Positions 54,722-64,000 of a stretch of DNA of 64,000 nucleotides are shown here, piece by piece. The stretch is from positions 54,952,968-55,016,967 of the forward strand of contig NC_088867.1 in the NCBI RefSeq assembly GCF_032884065.1, given 5' to 3'. The notes beneath the pieces are model-generated. The model was given only the letters and a program-made list of their open reading frames with translations. It searched no databases and had not been told where the DNA came from. Source of the DNA: Artemia franciscana. Taxonomy: Eukaryota > Arthropoda > Branchiopoda > Anostraca > Artemiidae. Position 1 is the first letter of the stretch, and every line of letters starts with the position of its first letter. A program made the position numbers and the translations under genes.

Positions 54722-55828
54722 ATGGGAATTGGCAATTGGTGCAAAAATGAACTTTTCTACAATCCTATCCTGTGCTTTGTACAGAAAAATCTTGCTAAAG
54801 GAGTCTCGCCCGATACGATAAGAGAGTACTTGGCCAATTTCTTCGAGTCTTCTTCTCTTGGTGAGACCCGTAAATTACTTTTTTTAAATCTTTTTCCGAA
54901 TGAAGTCCCATCGAAGCGCGTAGGAGCCAATGCTGCATTAAACTGTGCTTCGGACATTATTTCTTCGCTTGTAAAGTGCGATTCCCAGAACATAAAGCTT
55001 CCGGACTTTGTTATCAAATGTCCCAGCGAAGTGCCAATGATCCCTGTCGATGCCTTCAGTACCTTCAGTGCCAAGGTGAATTCTTGCCTTGAACAACTGC
55101 GTGATATTGCGTCCAAGGTTACAGAGGGACAGTCTAAGCTTGTAGCCCCTACTCAAAATACGAAAAAACCGTCCTACGCTGTCGTTGTAAGAAACCCACC
55201 CCCGGAGCTCAGCGACCCTATCCTTCGCATGAAGAAGCTTAAAACGTTGGATGGTCACGACGGAATCATAAGTCTAAAATCTAAGCCACATAGCAAAAGC
55301 TGGGTTGTGATGGTACGCGATAAGCGCTCAGCCGACTCGCTTGCTGAAGCTGTTACTAGCTCCATCCCTAACGTTGGAGCCAGAGTGATTGATAAAAAGC
55401 CTTTAGCTGTGGTCCGGGATATACCCCATAATTATTCAAGAGCTGATTTGGAGGCCTCAGTGGAAGGACTTATTAGTGCTGGTCAAATCGGCGACTCTCG
55501 TACTTTTCGCCTCGAGTTCGTCGACAAAACCGCTCTGAATGCAGTTCTGGAGTTGGGAATCCGTATTGGATATGAAATCTTTCGCGCTAAGCCCTTTCAA
55601 TCCATTCCGCGTCGATGCTTTCGCTGTCAAAGTACTGATCACCTGATTGGAGCTTGTCCCAGCTCACCAGCACATCCCAAGTGTTCCAGATGTTCTGGCC
55701 CTCATGTGAATTCCGAGGAGAACCCTTGCCAAGCCTCACCAAAATGTGCAAATTGCACTATGGAACACGTGAGTTTTAGCCTGAAATGCAAAGTTCTCCG
55801 ATCGGCTCTGAACGACGCTAATAAATGA
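54722..55828 (+). CDS. LINE ORF1, gag-like zinc-knuckle protein
   Basis: An intact 368-residue frame, the only undamaged long ORF of the element. ORF1 proteins bind the element's own RNA and form the particle that delivers it to the target. The N-terminal half (about 1-130) has no recognised domain; the middle (about 150-290) is consistent with an RRM-like fold (for example AVVVRNPPPE, SWVVMVRDKRSADSLAEAV). Three C-terminal knuckles follow: CFRCQSTDHLIGAC (CX2CX4HX4C, about residues 299-312), CSRCSGPHVNSEENPC, and CANCTMEHVSFSLKC. Such triple knuckles are usual in Jockey- and I-type ORF1 proteins. The stop TGA overlaps the ATG of ORF2 (ATGA at 55825-55828), which favours reinitiation. The ATG at 54722 sits after a leader without long frames. 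The antisense frames here are shadows. Confidence 0.85.
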   Translation: MGIGNWCKNELFYNPILCFVQKNLAKGVSPDTIREYLANFFESSSLGETRKLLFLNLFPNEVPSKRVGANAALNCASDIISSLVKCDSQNIKLPDFVIKCPSEVPMIPVDAFSTFSAKVNSCLEQLRDIASKVTEGQSKLVAPTQNTKKPSYAVVVRNPPPELSDPILRMKKLKTLDGHDGIISLKSKPHSKSWVVMVRDKRSADSLAEAVTSSIPNVGARVIDKKPLAVVRDIPHNYSRADLEASVEGLISAGQIGDSRTFRLEFVDKTALNAVLELGIRIGYEIFRAKPFQSIPRRCFRCQSTDHLIGACPSSPAHPKCSRCSGPHVNSEENPCQASPKCANCTMEHVSFSLKCKVLRSALNDANK

Positions 55829-56559
55829 ATGCTCAAACTCCGTTTAGCTTTGTTTCCCTTAATATTAATGGTACAAAAGACAAGGATCTACTGATAAGTG
55901 AGCTACTTGAAAATGGTATTGTGTTTCTACAAGAGCACCTTCTCTCTAAAGTGAATGTTGATAGCCTAAAGCGTTCTCGGACCCATTATACCTTCTTGAG
56001 AGCCGCCCAAAAAACCCGTGGAAGACCATCAGGAGGTCTGGCCATCTATTTCAGACACAAGGCTCAGCCGATATTATTGCAAAGCGACGCTAACATCTTA
56101 GCGATAAAATGTGGTGATACCGCATTTATAAACATTTATTTCCCCTGTAATAAAAAGACTGTGCAGTCATTGTCTAGCTTTTCACAAGCATGTAATCGCC
56201 TACGAACACTACTTAGCGACCTTTCAAAACAAAATACCAAATGGGTTCTCGCCGGTGACATGAACACTGACTTATTATCTAATTCCGACCGATCTGAAAT
56301 CTTTCTCGATTCACTACCTGGAGGATTCCATCTTGCTGATAAAGATCTTCTATTTACTTATATTGACAATCGTGGTGGTCTTACTTCCAACCTTGATCAT
56401 GTAATTGTGTCAGATTCAACTCTACTTTCATCAATAGTTCATGTGGAAGACTCTAAAATCGACGACGATCATTTACCAGTCACGTGCCAACTATCTTGCT
56501 CCATGGCGACCTTTGTGCAACGTAACTCTCCCAAGTGGTTCTCAAAGTTAAATTGGTAA
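55825..56559 (+). CDS. LINE ORF2, N-terminal AP-type endonuclease (before first frameshift)
   Basis: 244 residues before a frameshift. This domain nicks target DNA to prime reverse transcription. Catalytic landmarks of the AP-endonuclease/exonuclease-III fold are all present: LNING (N13/N15), LQEHLL (E37), GGLAIYF, NIYFPC, AGDMNTD (D145, N147), SNLDHVIVS (D191, H192) and DDDHLPVTC (D215, H216). The start overlaps the ORF1 stop by four bases. The frame is lost near 56558, where the open frame moves to the one starting inside 56535. The domain itself looks complete, so the copy may have lost activity recently. Confidence 0.88.
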   Translation: MNAQTPFSFVSLNINGTKDKDLLISELLENGIVFLQEHLLSKVNVDSLKRSRTHYTFLRAAQKTRGRPSGGLAIYFRHKAQPILLQSDANILAIKCGDTAFINIYFPCNKKTVQSLSSFSQACNRLRTLLSDLSKQNTKWVLAGDMNTDLLSNSDRSEIFLDSLPGGFHLADKDLLFTYIDNRGGLTSNLDHVIVSDSTLLSSIVHVEDSKIDDDHLPVTCQLSCSMATFVQRNSPKWFSKLNW

Positions 56560-58473
56560 AATACCAATGTTCCACTTTATGTATGACATTGTCCCAGTTA
56601 TTATCATCTATTAAAGTGCCTTTCCACTTATTGCAAACATCTGTATCTACAACTTCAACGCGGATAGATATCAACTCGTATTATCAGCAAATAGTGTTCT
56701 GTCTAAAGTCTGCCGCTAAAACAGCTGTACCCTCCGAGTGCGTGCGAACGGGTACTCGCAATCCCTTTTGGAAAGTTGATCCTAAAGTGAAGATACCTAA
56801 ACAAAAAGCTAAGTTCTGGCTCCGTATGTGGATAGCCTGTAATCGTCCTTCTTCTGGTTCAGTACATCAAATAAAACAGAAAACCAAACGAGAGTACAAA
56901 TATTCCCTGCGTAGAGCGAGACTGAATGCCTGGGATGGTCCTTGTGACAAGAAATCCTGGGATCGTGTTATAAACAGTGTTAAGTGTTCACCTCCAATTA
57001 ATTCGTCTCTTCGGCTATGTGACTTCGTTTCTCATTATAAAAATATTTTGGTTTCGTTCAATATTAATTCCCAAAATCATTTTACAAAGCTTGTAAACTA
57101 AATCCTCCCAATTCGTATCAACCAATCTCAAGTGTTGTCGGTGGAATCTGGTGTTATACTCCGAGCTCTTATGCAAGTGAATAAGTCTGAGTCTCTCGAT
57201 AGTGATGGTCTTTGCTTCAAGTTTTTGCTTATGATTGTCCTGAACTGCTGAAGCATTTGCAATTATTGTTTCAGATGTGTTTGGCACAGTCCGTTGTGCC
57301 AGATAGTTTTTTGTCCGGTTGTATATCTCCCATAGTCAAGAGGGGTAAGGACCCCAGTGCTTGCTCTAATTATCGTCCTATCACTGTGTCTTGTTTTGTT
57401 AGTAAGCTATTTGAATATGTACTGCTACTGGCCATTATCTCCAAGTGCAATTTTACACCCTTCCAGCTTGGTTTCAGAAAAGGTATGGGCTGTTTTCAAG
57501 CTCACCATATTGTGGGTCGGCTAATGAAACAAGCTGTTGCTCAAAAAAGTCCCCTGTATTGTTTGACTGTTGACATATCTAGTGCTTTTGATAATGTAAT
57601 TCATTCAAATGCTTGGTTTTCTCTAGCAGCATCGGGTGTTAACCTTTCTATTGTTTCCGTGCTTAAGTATTGGTATGCTAATTCTTCATTTAGGGTGAAG
57701 TGGAATGGTACGGTAGGGGAGTATATTCCTGTTAAAAAAAGCGTTAGGCAAGGTGCCGTGTTATCCCCGAGCATTTTTAAATATGTTTTAGCTTCGTGTC
57801 TCCAACGTCTTCAACCGTCAATTTTTTACAATGATAATTTAGGCATTAGTCACGTTGCATATGCAGATGATGTTCTGCTTCTTAGCCGGACAAAAAATAG
57901 TCTAATTACCAACTTCTACCGGCTTTCAGCCGCACTATCCACAGTAGGCCTTTCAGTTAATGCCTCCAAATGTGAGTTTTTGTGTTTTAGGAGTCCTCCA
58001 CTAGCATCACCTCTTTGGGTTCTTCAACTATACCATGTTCAGCAAGTATTAAATGGTTGGGTTTCTCTTTTTCCACGTCACTTTCGTCTACTTGCTCCGC
58101 TATTACGTCCAGCGTGCTGAAAAGTATGCGGGTTGGATACGCGAAAATTTCACCAAATCGTGGTCGGTATAACCGAAATGGACTATGCCGTCTTAATTCT
58201 AGTTTTTGGGCCCCTGCTGTTTTTTATCTTTCTGGTTTTGCTTTCCTCCTTCGCAAGAAGGATACAAAGAAAATACGCTCAGGATATTTTAAGTATTGCA
58301 AGTATTTGCTGCGTCTGCCTCGGTGGTATCGGAATCATACAGTCGTCTCTAAATATGACATCGTTGATGCGCCCTCGCGACTGCAACATTTATCTAAAGA
58401 TATATGTTTTAAAACTCGGCAAATGGTCGGTGTTTTTGACCCTCTTTGGCCATTTTTTGATTGGAGGTAATTT
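56535..58473 (+). pseudogene. LINE ORF2 remainder: linker, reverse transcriptase and C-terminal region, frameshifted
   Basis: 56560-57101 is the linker between endonuclease and RT (WLRMWIACNRPS, KREYKYSLRRARLNAWDGPC). After a TAA (57099-57101) and a frameshift (~57220), 57212-58010 gives the RT: fingers VPDSFLSGCISPIVKRGKDP and NYRPITVS, palm LTVDISSAFDNVIH (first catalytic Asp), VRQGAVLSPSIF, and HVAYADDVLLLS with the catalytic YADD at 57860-57871. Another frameshift near 58010 leads to IKWLGFSFS and a ~150-residue C-terminal region (FYLSGFAFLLRKKDTKKIRS, YFKYCKYLLRLPRW) ending at a TAA at 58468-58470. I see no RNase H motifs. Catalytic residues persist, so decay is recent. Confidence 0.85.
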
Positions 58474-58615
58474 ATTTATGTTGTATGTCGTTATGCTGCT
58501 ATGTTATTTATGTTGTTATGTTTTTTGTCTTGTTATTTCTTTTTTTGTGTGTTTACTCCACAGTTTAATGTACTTTGTGGGTAATAAATAAATTATTATT
58601 TTTATTATTATATTT

Positions 58616-59640
58616 CTTTAAAAAATTCGCCTTAATACCCGTAGCTTGGGCAGTAACAATAGTTGTAGCAGGATTAGTAGCAGTAAAGGCATAGCACCTT
58701 TGTTATCGTCAACAACCCCTTCAATAAACACTGAAAGTTTTAGATTAATACATACCACCAACCGTTCCTGAAGTATCTCTGATGTGTCCGCTTGACAACC
58801 TGTGTTCGCAGGTTGTAAGGCAAAATTTTTTGCCTTAATATTCTTAGTTTTAATAGCAGTAGTAGCAGTAATAACGCTATAATTAATTGTAGTAGCCTAA
58901 GTTTTAGTGACAGTAGTAGCAATAGAAGTAGTAATATTGGGAACAGTAGCATCAGTATGAGTAGAAGTAGTAGTATTAGGATGGGAATATTTCCTATTGT
59001 TTAAATCAACATCCCCTGCGACAAGTCATGTTAGTCTTAACTTCACACCAAACTGCTCCTAAGATATTACTGTTACTCCCTTTTTACAACCTGCATACGG
59101 AAGGTGTGTTCTAATTCAGTGTATCTCCCCCCCCCCAAAAAAAAAAAAAAACACATTTCTTGAAAGTTTCGCCTTCATACCCTTAGACATAGTTGTAATA
59201 GTAGTCATAGTAGTAGTATCGATAATACTTGTGACAGTATTGAATACTGGTAGTACTACTAGCAGCAGTAGTATTAACCTATTGAGATTTATTCAGTAGA
59301 ACACCCCTCTCATCAGGTACTAGAAGTTTCAACTTAATACAATTAACCATTGCTATAACATTGCAGATATATCTTTTTTGTGACTTATATGTTCATGCAC
59401 ATCTTGAAATGTCTATCTCAATGCTCATATCCCCACAAGCAGCTGCAATAGAAGTTGTAATAGCAGTTGTACTAGCAGTAGTAAATGCAGCAGTAACAGT
59501 AGCATTAGCAGCAGTGGGCATGAATTGTCTTTTGGCGAGATGATTTCCTCCTTTAAGTATTCTTTGATAGTCCCAAATTAATGCCCAAATCAATTCTTGA
59601 GTTCTTCAATTCAATACCAAATCAATTTTTGATCATTCAA
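58616..59640 (+). repeat. Family H module array with degenerate GTAGCA runs
   Basis: Repeated modules of a few hundred bp. Each combines CTTAATACCC(T/G)TAG-type starts (near 58632, 58834, 59170), a degenerate trinucleotide run of the kind AGTAGTAGCAGTAATA, and a linker with AAGTTT..CTTAATAC. Runs are at 58650-58690, 58855-58975, 59190-59270 and 59440-59520. Alanine- or valine-rich frames (59361-59543 and antisense) come from these runs. Confidence 0.7.
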
Positions 59641-59689
59641 TTAACTTCCTCAATGGTGGCAGACTTTTACCTTCCCCCCACCTCCCCCT

Positions 59690-61280
59690 GAAAATTATCC
59701 CTCTCCCTTGCGGAGAATACCCTCCTGGAAAAAACCTCCTTCCCGAAAAATAGTCCCACCCCCGAGGAAAATACCTCTTCGTAGAAAATACCCACCGGAG
59801 AATCTCCCCGTGGAAAATACCCCTCCCCTCGCGGAAAATACCTCCGTAAAATACCCCACCCCCTATTCTCCCGTGGAAAATACCTCCCCCCATGAAAAAT
59901 AAGGCTTTGCTAATTTAGAATTTTATTTGAGTTTTATTTTTCTATTTTTCGTAGGGGAAAGAAATTTTGGTACTTGTGCAATATGCTCCATTAACTCAAG
60001 TTTACGAAGTGTAAAACCCAAGAATATATCGGTTTCTTTGTTAGTTTCTGTCAGCTTGGCGTGAGACTATACAAAGACAAGTGACAGAGTAAATAGGAAA
60101 TATATCATTTGGGCTATATATTTGCAGACAATGTGGAGGGGGGGTAGAGTATTTCGAAAGTTTGAAGTCAGAAGACAATTTTTACTTCATAATATGTAGA
60201 ATAATTGTACCTGACACATTTTGCATGCAGATCCACCATGCTCTACCCCCCTCCCTAATTTGCAAATATAGAGCCAAAATTTGGTTCTAGAGTAACGGAG
60301 AAACTACCAAAGAAACCGGTTTCTTTTCCAATTTTACAAATCGTAAACCTGAGTGAGTCACGTATAATACACAAGTATTGGAATTTTTCATGAAGAGAGA
60401 GTCCGATTTCCCGGTATTTAAAAACGATCAGAAATCAAAATTTAAAAAAATTAAGGAAAATCATCAAAACTTAAAACGAAAAAAAATTATTACACATATG
60501 AAAGGAGTTGTCCCTTCCACAAGATTTTGCTCTTTAGGCTAAATTTTGACTTTATATCCTATATCTTTGAGAACAATTCTTGAAACACAACTGCCGTTTG
60601 ATTAGAATGATAAGCTTTATTTTAGCATTCTATGAAAAAAACCTTTTTTTGCGTAAAGAGCATGGTCTTGAGGAAGAGGCGACCCATTTCCATATACATA
60701 ATAATTTCTGTTTGTTTAAGGTTTGATGTTGCTTCTTACTTTCAGTTGAAAAAAATTGTCGTTTTTATCTAATTCCTGATCGTTTCTTAAATAATACCGG
60801 AAAATCCGGCTCTCTCCCCATGAAAAATTAAAAATTGTTTTCTAGACTTCAGACTGTCCAAATACTTTAACCTCCCCCTTATGTGTAAATATTTACAATC
60901 ATTGTGTGAAAATTATATATTTCCTATTTTTTCTGTCACTTGTATATGTCTTGTTTTACACTAAACTGAAAGATACTAACGAAGAAACCGGTTTGTTCTT
61001 GGGTTTTACACAACGCAAACTTGAGTGGCATATAGCACAAAAGTACCAAAATGTCTTCCCTCCACAGAAAAAAAAAATCAGTTAGAATTATCAGATGTAG
61101 AATGCATTATTTTTACGGGGAGTGTTGGCCGTGGGGGAGGGGGGTATTTTCCTTTGGGGGACTTTTCTGGGAGGCAATTTTGCGTAGGAGTATTTTCCAC
61201 GGGGCATTTTTCTCGGGAGGTTGGAGGTATTTTCCGTGGTGGTGGTGGGGGGGGGTATTTTCCATGGAGATTAACGCCTA
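59690..61280. repeat. Large composite inverted repeat with GGAAAATACC minisatellite ends
   Basis: The left end (59690-59905) is a minisatellite of CGGAAAATACCNCC units; the right end (61115-61270) is its inverted copy (GGNGGTATTTTCC). Inside, 59930-60110 (GTACTTGTGCAATATGCTCC, GTGTAAAACCCAAGAATA, AAGACAAGTGACAGAGTAAA) is inverted at 60880-61060 (TCTGTCACTTGTATATGTCT, TTGGGTTTTACACAACG, CATATAGCACAAAAGTACCA). A third, direct copy lies at 60290-60400. 60110-60290 is a family D foldback (GGGCTATATATTTGCAGACA against TTTGCAAATATAGAGCC). Proline- or glycine-rich frames at 59633-59902 and 61025-61384 are translations of the minisatellite, not genes. Confidence 0.75.
60425..60830 (-). mobile_element. 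Diverged family A fragment (3' palindrome region) inside the composite repeat
   Basis: Carries mutated family A 3'-end blocks: AAAACTTAAAACGAAAAAAA, CATATGAAAGGAGTTGTCCC, then the facing arm ACCCATTTCCATATACATAA, TTTCTGTTTGTTTAAGG and TTGCTTCTTACTTTCAGTTG. The copy is old and incomplete. Confidence 0.65.
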
Positions 61281-61479
61281 GAACCATCAACGAGCCCAGA
61301 GTCCACAGGACAAGGGCTGCTAGTTTGACAATTCGCTCATTGTTTACACATAGTATAGGACTATGCTGTCGAGAAAGGTTCTAGGTATTTACCCCCGGTG
61401 TTTATCCTTCCTCCGTAAAATACTATGTGTTAAACATACATAGTATAAACATATACTAAGTGTAAAAAATGAACGGATT

Positions 61480-63930
61480 GTCTAACTTACAGCCCTTGTC
61501 CCGAGGACTCTGGGGTAGTGGACATCCCCATAGACATAATTACTGGACCTTTCAAAAATTCCAAACAGAATAGCTGTCTTTCAATTTTGATCAGATATTT
61601 TTTTGGGGAAAGACAGACTTGGGTTGGCTGATTGCCCTCCATTCACTTTTGACTCTTAAAAGGGGCAGTAAAACGTATGATTTCCAATGAAATGAGCTCC
61701 TTCCGATGGAAAGTTTATACGATTACCCGTTCCATATGAGCCTTATATATCCCAGGCATAACTTACAACCCTTGCTCATGGGCTCTGGGGGATTGTATCC
61801 ACCCTAAAGACGCTGTTACATGATTTTTTTGTTATTACTAACAAAATGTGTATCTCACAATTTCAATTGAATGCGTGTTAGGAACAGAGGATGTCAGGGA
61901 GGGGGGCTAGTTGCTTTCCATCAATTTGACTCTAAAAAGGGAGCTAGAACTATACATTTCAACTTAAATGAGCCTCTTCTAAAGTTCACATGACCACCCC
62001 TTCTATGAAAATGTTATATAACCCTAGGGCATAACTTACAACCCTTACTCCAGTCTCTGGAGGATTTCTTCCATCCCAAAGGTCTTATTATATGGTATTT
62101 GGACTCTTTTTGACCAAATGGCTATCTAAAAAATATTTGATGCATTTCTAGAAAATACGACGTAGGGGGGGGGGGGCTATCTATGGTCACATTCACTCTT
62201 AAAAAGAACCAGAACATCTGATTTCCAATCCAATGAGCCCCCTTCGAATTTTTTACTGCCGCAATTTCCATAAAAACCTTATTTGCTCTCGGGGCATAAC
62301 TTACAACCTTTACGCCGAGGGCTGTGGGGGGATGTTAACCTCAAAGACATAATTTTCAACTACGCTGAATAAATTGCCCATCTCAAAATTTTTTTTAGAT
62401 TTGTTTTAGGAATTGGTAGGCGTGGAGGGGGGCTTGTTGCCTTCCAATCACTTTTGACTATTAAGAGAGGTCTTTTCAATTTCCAATCGAATGAGCCTTA
62501 ATTACAACAAATGGCCATCTCAAAATTTCTATCAGATACATTTTGGGAAAATAAGAGGTGGGGAGGGGGGGGGTGAAATCCATCCTTCGATCACTTTGAA
62601 TCTTAAAAAGCCTTACTAGAACTTCTGATGTCCAATCCAATGACCCTCTCCAAATTTTATACGACCATTATATGTCTCATTATATGGGGCACATAAGGCC
62701 ATTATATGGCCTTATTATACCATCATTTTACTGACCATTATGCCGACCATTGTACCATTATACCGACCATTATATGGGCTTATAAGGTTCTATTAAAACC
62801 TTATATGCCCCAGGGCATAATTTATAATCCTTGCGCTGAGGGCTTTTGGGGAGTGGGGGTGTCATCTTCAAAGACATAGTTTTTGGACCTTTTAACTATG
62901 CTAAACAAAATGACTATCTCAAAATTTGATTGGATGTGTTTGGGGGTATGGGCTTGGGAGGGGGGCTAGTTGCCCTCCAATCATTTTTGAAATTTAAAAG
63001 GGGTACTAGTCCCTTCAATTTCCAATCGAGTGAGCCTTTTTTGAAGTTTCTGCGACAACAAATTGGTCATCTAAAAATTTCTACCATATTCAATTCGGGA
63101 AAATGCAAGGTGTTCGGGAGGGGGTATCCACCGTCCAATTACACTGAATCTTAAACAGCGTAATAGGACTTCTGGTTAGGAATCCAATAATCTTCCTTCG
63201 AAGTTTATACATCCAACCTTTCAAAAGAAAACCTTATATAACCCCAAGGCACATCTTACAACACTTACCCTGAGAGCTGTGGGGGGAAATTTTTATCCTC
63301 AAAGACCCAATTTGTAGATCTTTTAACCACCCTGAATAAAATAGCTATCTCAAAATTATAATTGGATATTTTTGGTAAAATGGTGGGCGTTTGAGGGGGG
63401 GTTCGTTGTTCTCTAATTATTTTCAACGATTAAAAAGTGAACTTGTCCCGTCAATGTCTAATCGAAAGAGCCTTTTTCCAAGTTTCTATGAAAGCAAATG
63501 GCCATCTCAAAATTTCTACCAGATGTATTTTGGGAAAATACGAGGTGTGGGAGGGGGGGCTACCAACAGTCCAATCACTCGGAATCTTGTAAAGAGGACT
63601 AGAACTTTTGATTGATGCTCCAATGAGCTCCCTCTGAAGTTTATATAATCACCCTTTCTAGATAAACCTTATATGCCCCCAGGGCATAACTGACAACCCT
63701 TGCCCTGAGAGTTTTTTTTAGGGGGGGGGGGGCATCATCCCCACAGACATAATGACTGGACCTTCCAGCTACGTTGGATAAAATTGTTATCTAAAAGTTT
63801 TGATAATATGTTTTCTGGGAGGGGTTGGTTACCCTCCAATTACTTTTCACTATTAAAAAGCATTAGCCCTTTCAATATTCAATTGGATTAGCTTCTTTCG
63901 AAGTTTCTACGACCACTACTCTGATGCGAA
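61480..63930 (+). repeat. Family C satellite-like tandem array, ~270-bp then ~435-bp period
   Basis: The unit mark (TTACAACCCTTGCCCTGAGG, GCTCTGGGGG in variants) recurs near 61484, 61762, 62031, 62301, 62821, 63250 and 63690. The spacing is about 270 bp for the first four and then about 520, 430 and 440 bp, as if a longer higher-order unit took over. Each unit contains ACTATGCTAAACAAAATGGC-like, GGGGGGCTAGTTGCCCTCCA-like and AAAAAGGGCACTAGAACTTT-like blocks. The short frames at 62930 and 63391 are chance. Confidence 0.8.
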
Positions 63931-64000
63931 GTGCCATGGTCTCAAATAAACCAAAAACGACCAACAAAAAAGAATAATAATTTATTGTGCCCACATCGCT

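Larger units (their letters stand above)
54545..58612 (+). mobile_element. Near full-length LINE (APE-type non-LTR retrotransposon), disabled
   Basis: About 4.07 kb in order: a GC-richer 5' UTR (54545-54721), a gag-like ORF1, an ORF2 with endonuclease and reverse transcriptase, a short 3' UTR and an AATAAATAAATTATTATTTT-type tail ending near 58612. Two-ORF architecture with zinc knuckles in ORF1 and no visible RNase H suits the Jockey-like group; the clade is tentative. ORF2 is broken by a frameshift near 56558, a TAA at 57099-57101, a frameshift near 57220 and another near 58010. Related fragments lie at 50512-52925. No clear target-site duplication seen. Confidence 0.85.

Noticed and set aside
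54757..55258. Antisense frames opposite LINE ORF1
   Set aside because: Shadow frames; the sense strand has the zinc-knuckle protein.
59361..59593. Ala/Val-rich frames on both strands
   Set aside because: Translations of a degenerate GTA/GCA trinucleotide run.
59633..59902. Gly- or Pro-rich frames resembling structural proteins (also 61025-61384)
   Set aside because: Translations of the GGAAAATACC minisatellite on either strand.
61480..63930. Regular repeats considered as a CRISPR array
   Set aside because: Repeat units are ~270-435 bp and diverge along their whole length, with no short conserved repeat and unique spacers, and the sequence is eukaryotic.

Overview
This is a eukaryotic, AT-rich, intron-bearing and repeat-saturated piece of an animal genome. 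It is most likely from an arthropod, and a crustacean is my best guess: the only host-gene homology is arthropod-like spectraplakin, and the LINEs and noncoding repeats look like those of large invertebrate genomes. The species cannot be proved from the sequence. There is no intact cellular protein-coding gene. Most open reading frames in the window are by-products of (TA)n tracts, A-rich arrays or transposons.

Layout. 1-8.5 kb: on the minus strand, four recognisable exons of a spectraplakin (shot/MACF1/dystonin family, C-terminal spectrin repeats) with good splice sites and matching phases. Every exon carries at least one disabling mutation, so this reads as an intron-containing pseudogene. 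Its introns hold degenerate tandem arrays, and a truncated LINE lies just 3' of it. 8.5-15.8 kb: a large repeat with internal tandem structure (family B), a LINE 3' end, a tRNA-Pro-like pseudogene, and one family A element split by a second B copy and followed by a 587-bp tandem duplication. 15.8-30.4 kb: old A copies, a decayed LINE (ORF1 plus reverse transcriptase), one A element nested inside another, foldback repeats and little else. 30.4-44 kb: complete A elements, an internally deleted LINE, and several independent foldback or inverted-repeat elements. 43.7-53 kb: two LINE remnants, each cut by an A element, plus satellite-like modules (families C and H). 54.5-58.6 kb: the best-preserved LINE, with a zinc-knuckle ORF1, an AP-type endonuclease and a reverse transcriptase, but frameshifted. 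58.6-64 kb: H and C satellite-like arrays and an inverted-repeat structure with minisatellite ends.

Most interesting system. The ~1.65-kb noncoding element family A has at least five complete copies. It starts with TCAAACAG and a terminal hairpin. It ends with ATTTAA (ATTTAG once), which is also the outer edge of a ~300-bp near-perfect palindrome with 130-bp arms. It inserts between A and T without a target-site duplication; two copies interrupt LINE reading frames in a way that lets the empty site be read exactly. This resembles a non-autonomous Helitron-like (rolling-circle) element with unusual ends. Family A also contains two diverged copies of the same module that forms the family C tandem arrays, which suggests a link between satellite and transposon.

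Limits: all homology statements come from reading translations and motifs by eye. Boundaries of degenerate repeats are approximate, and clade assignments of LINEs are tentative.
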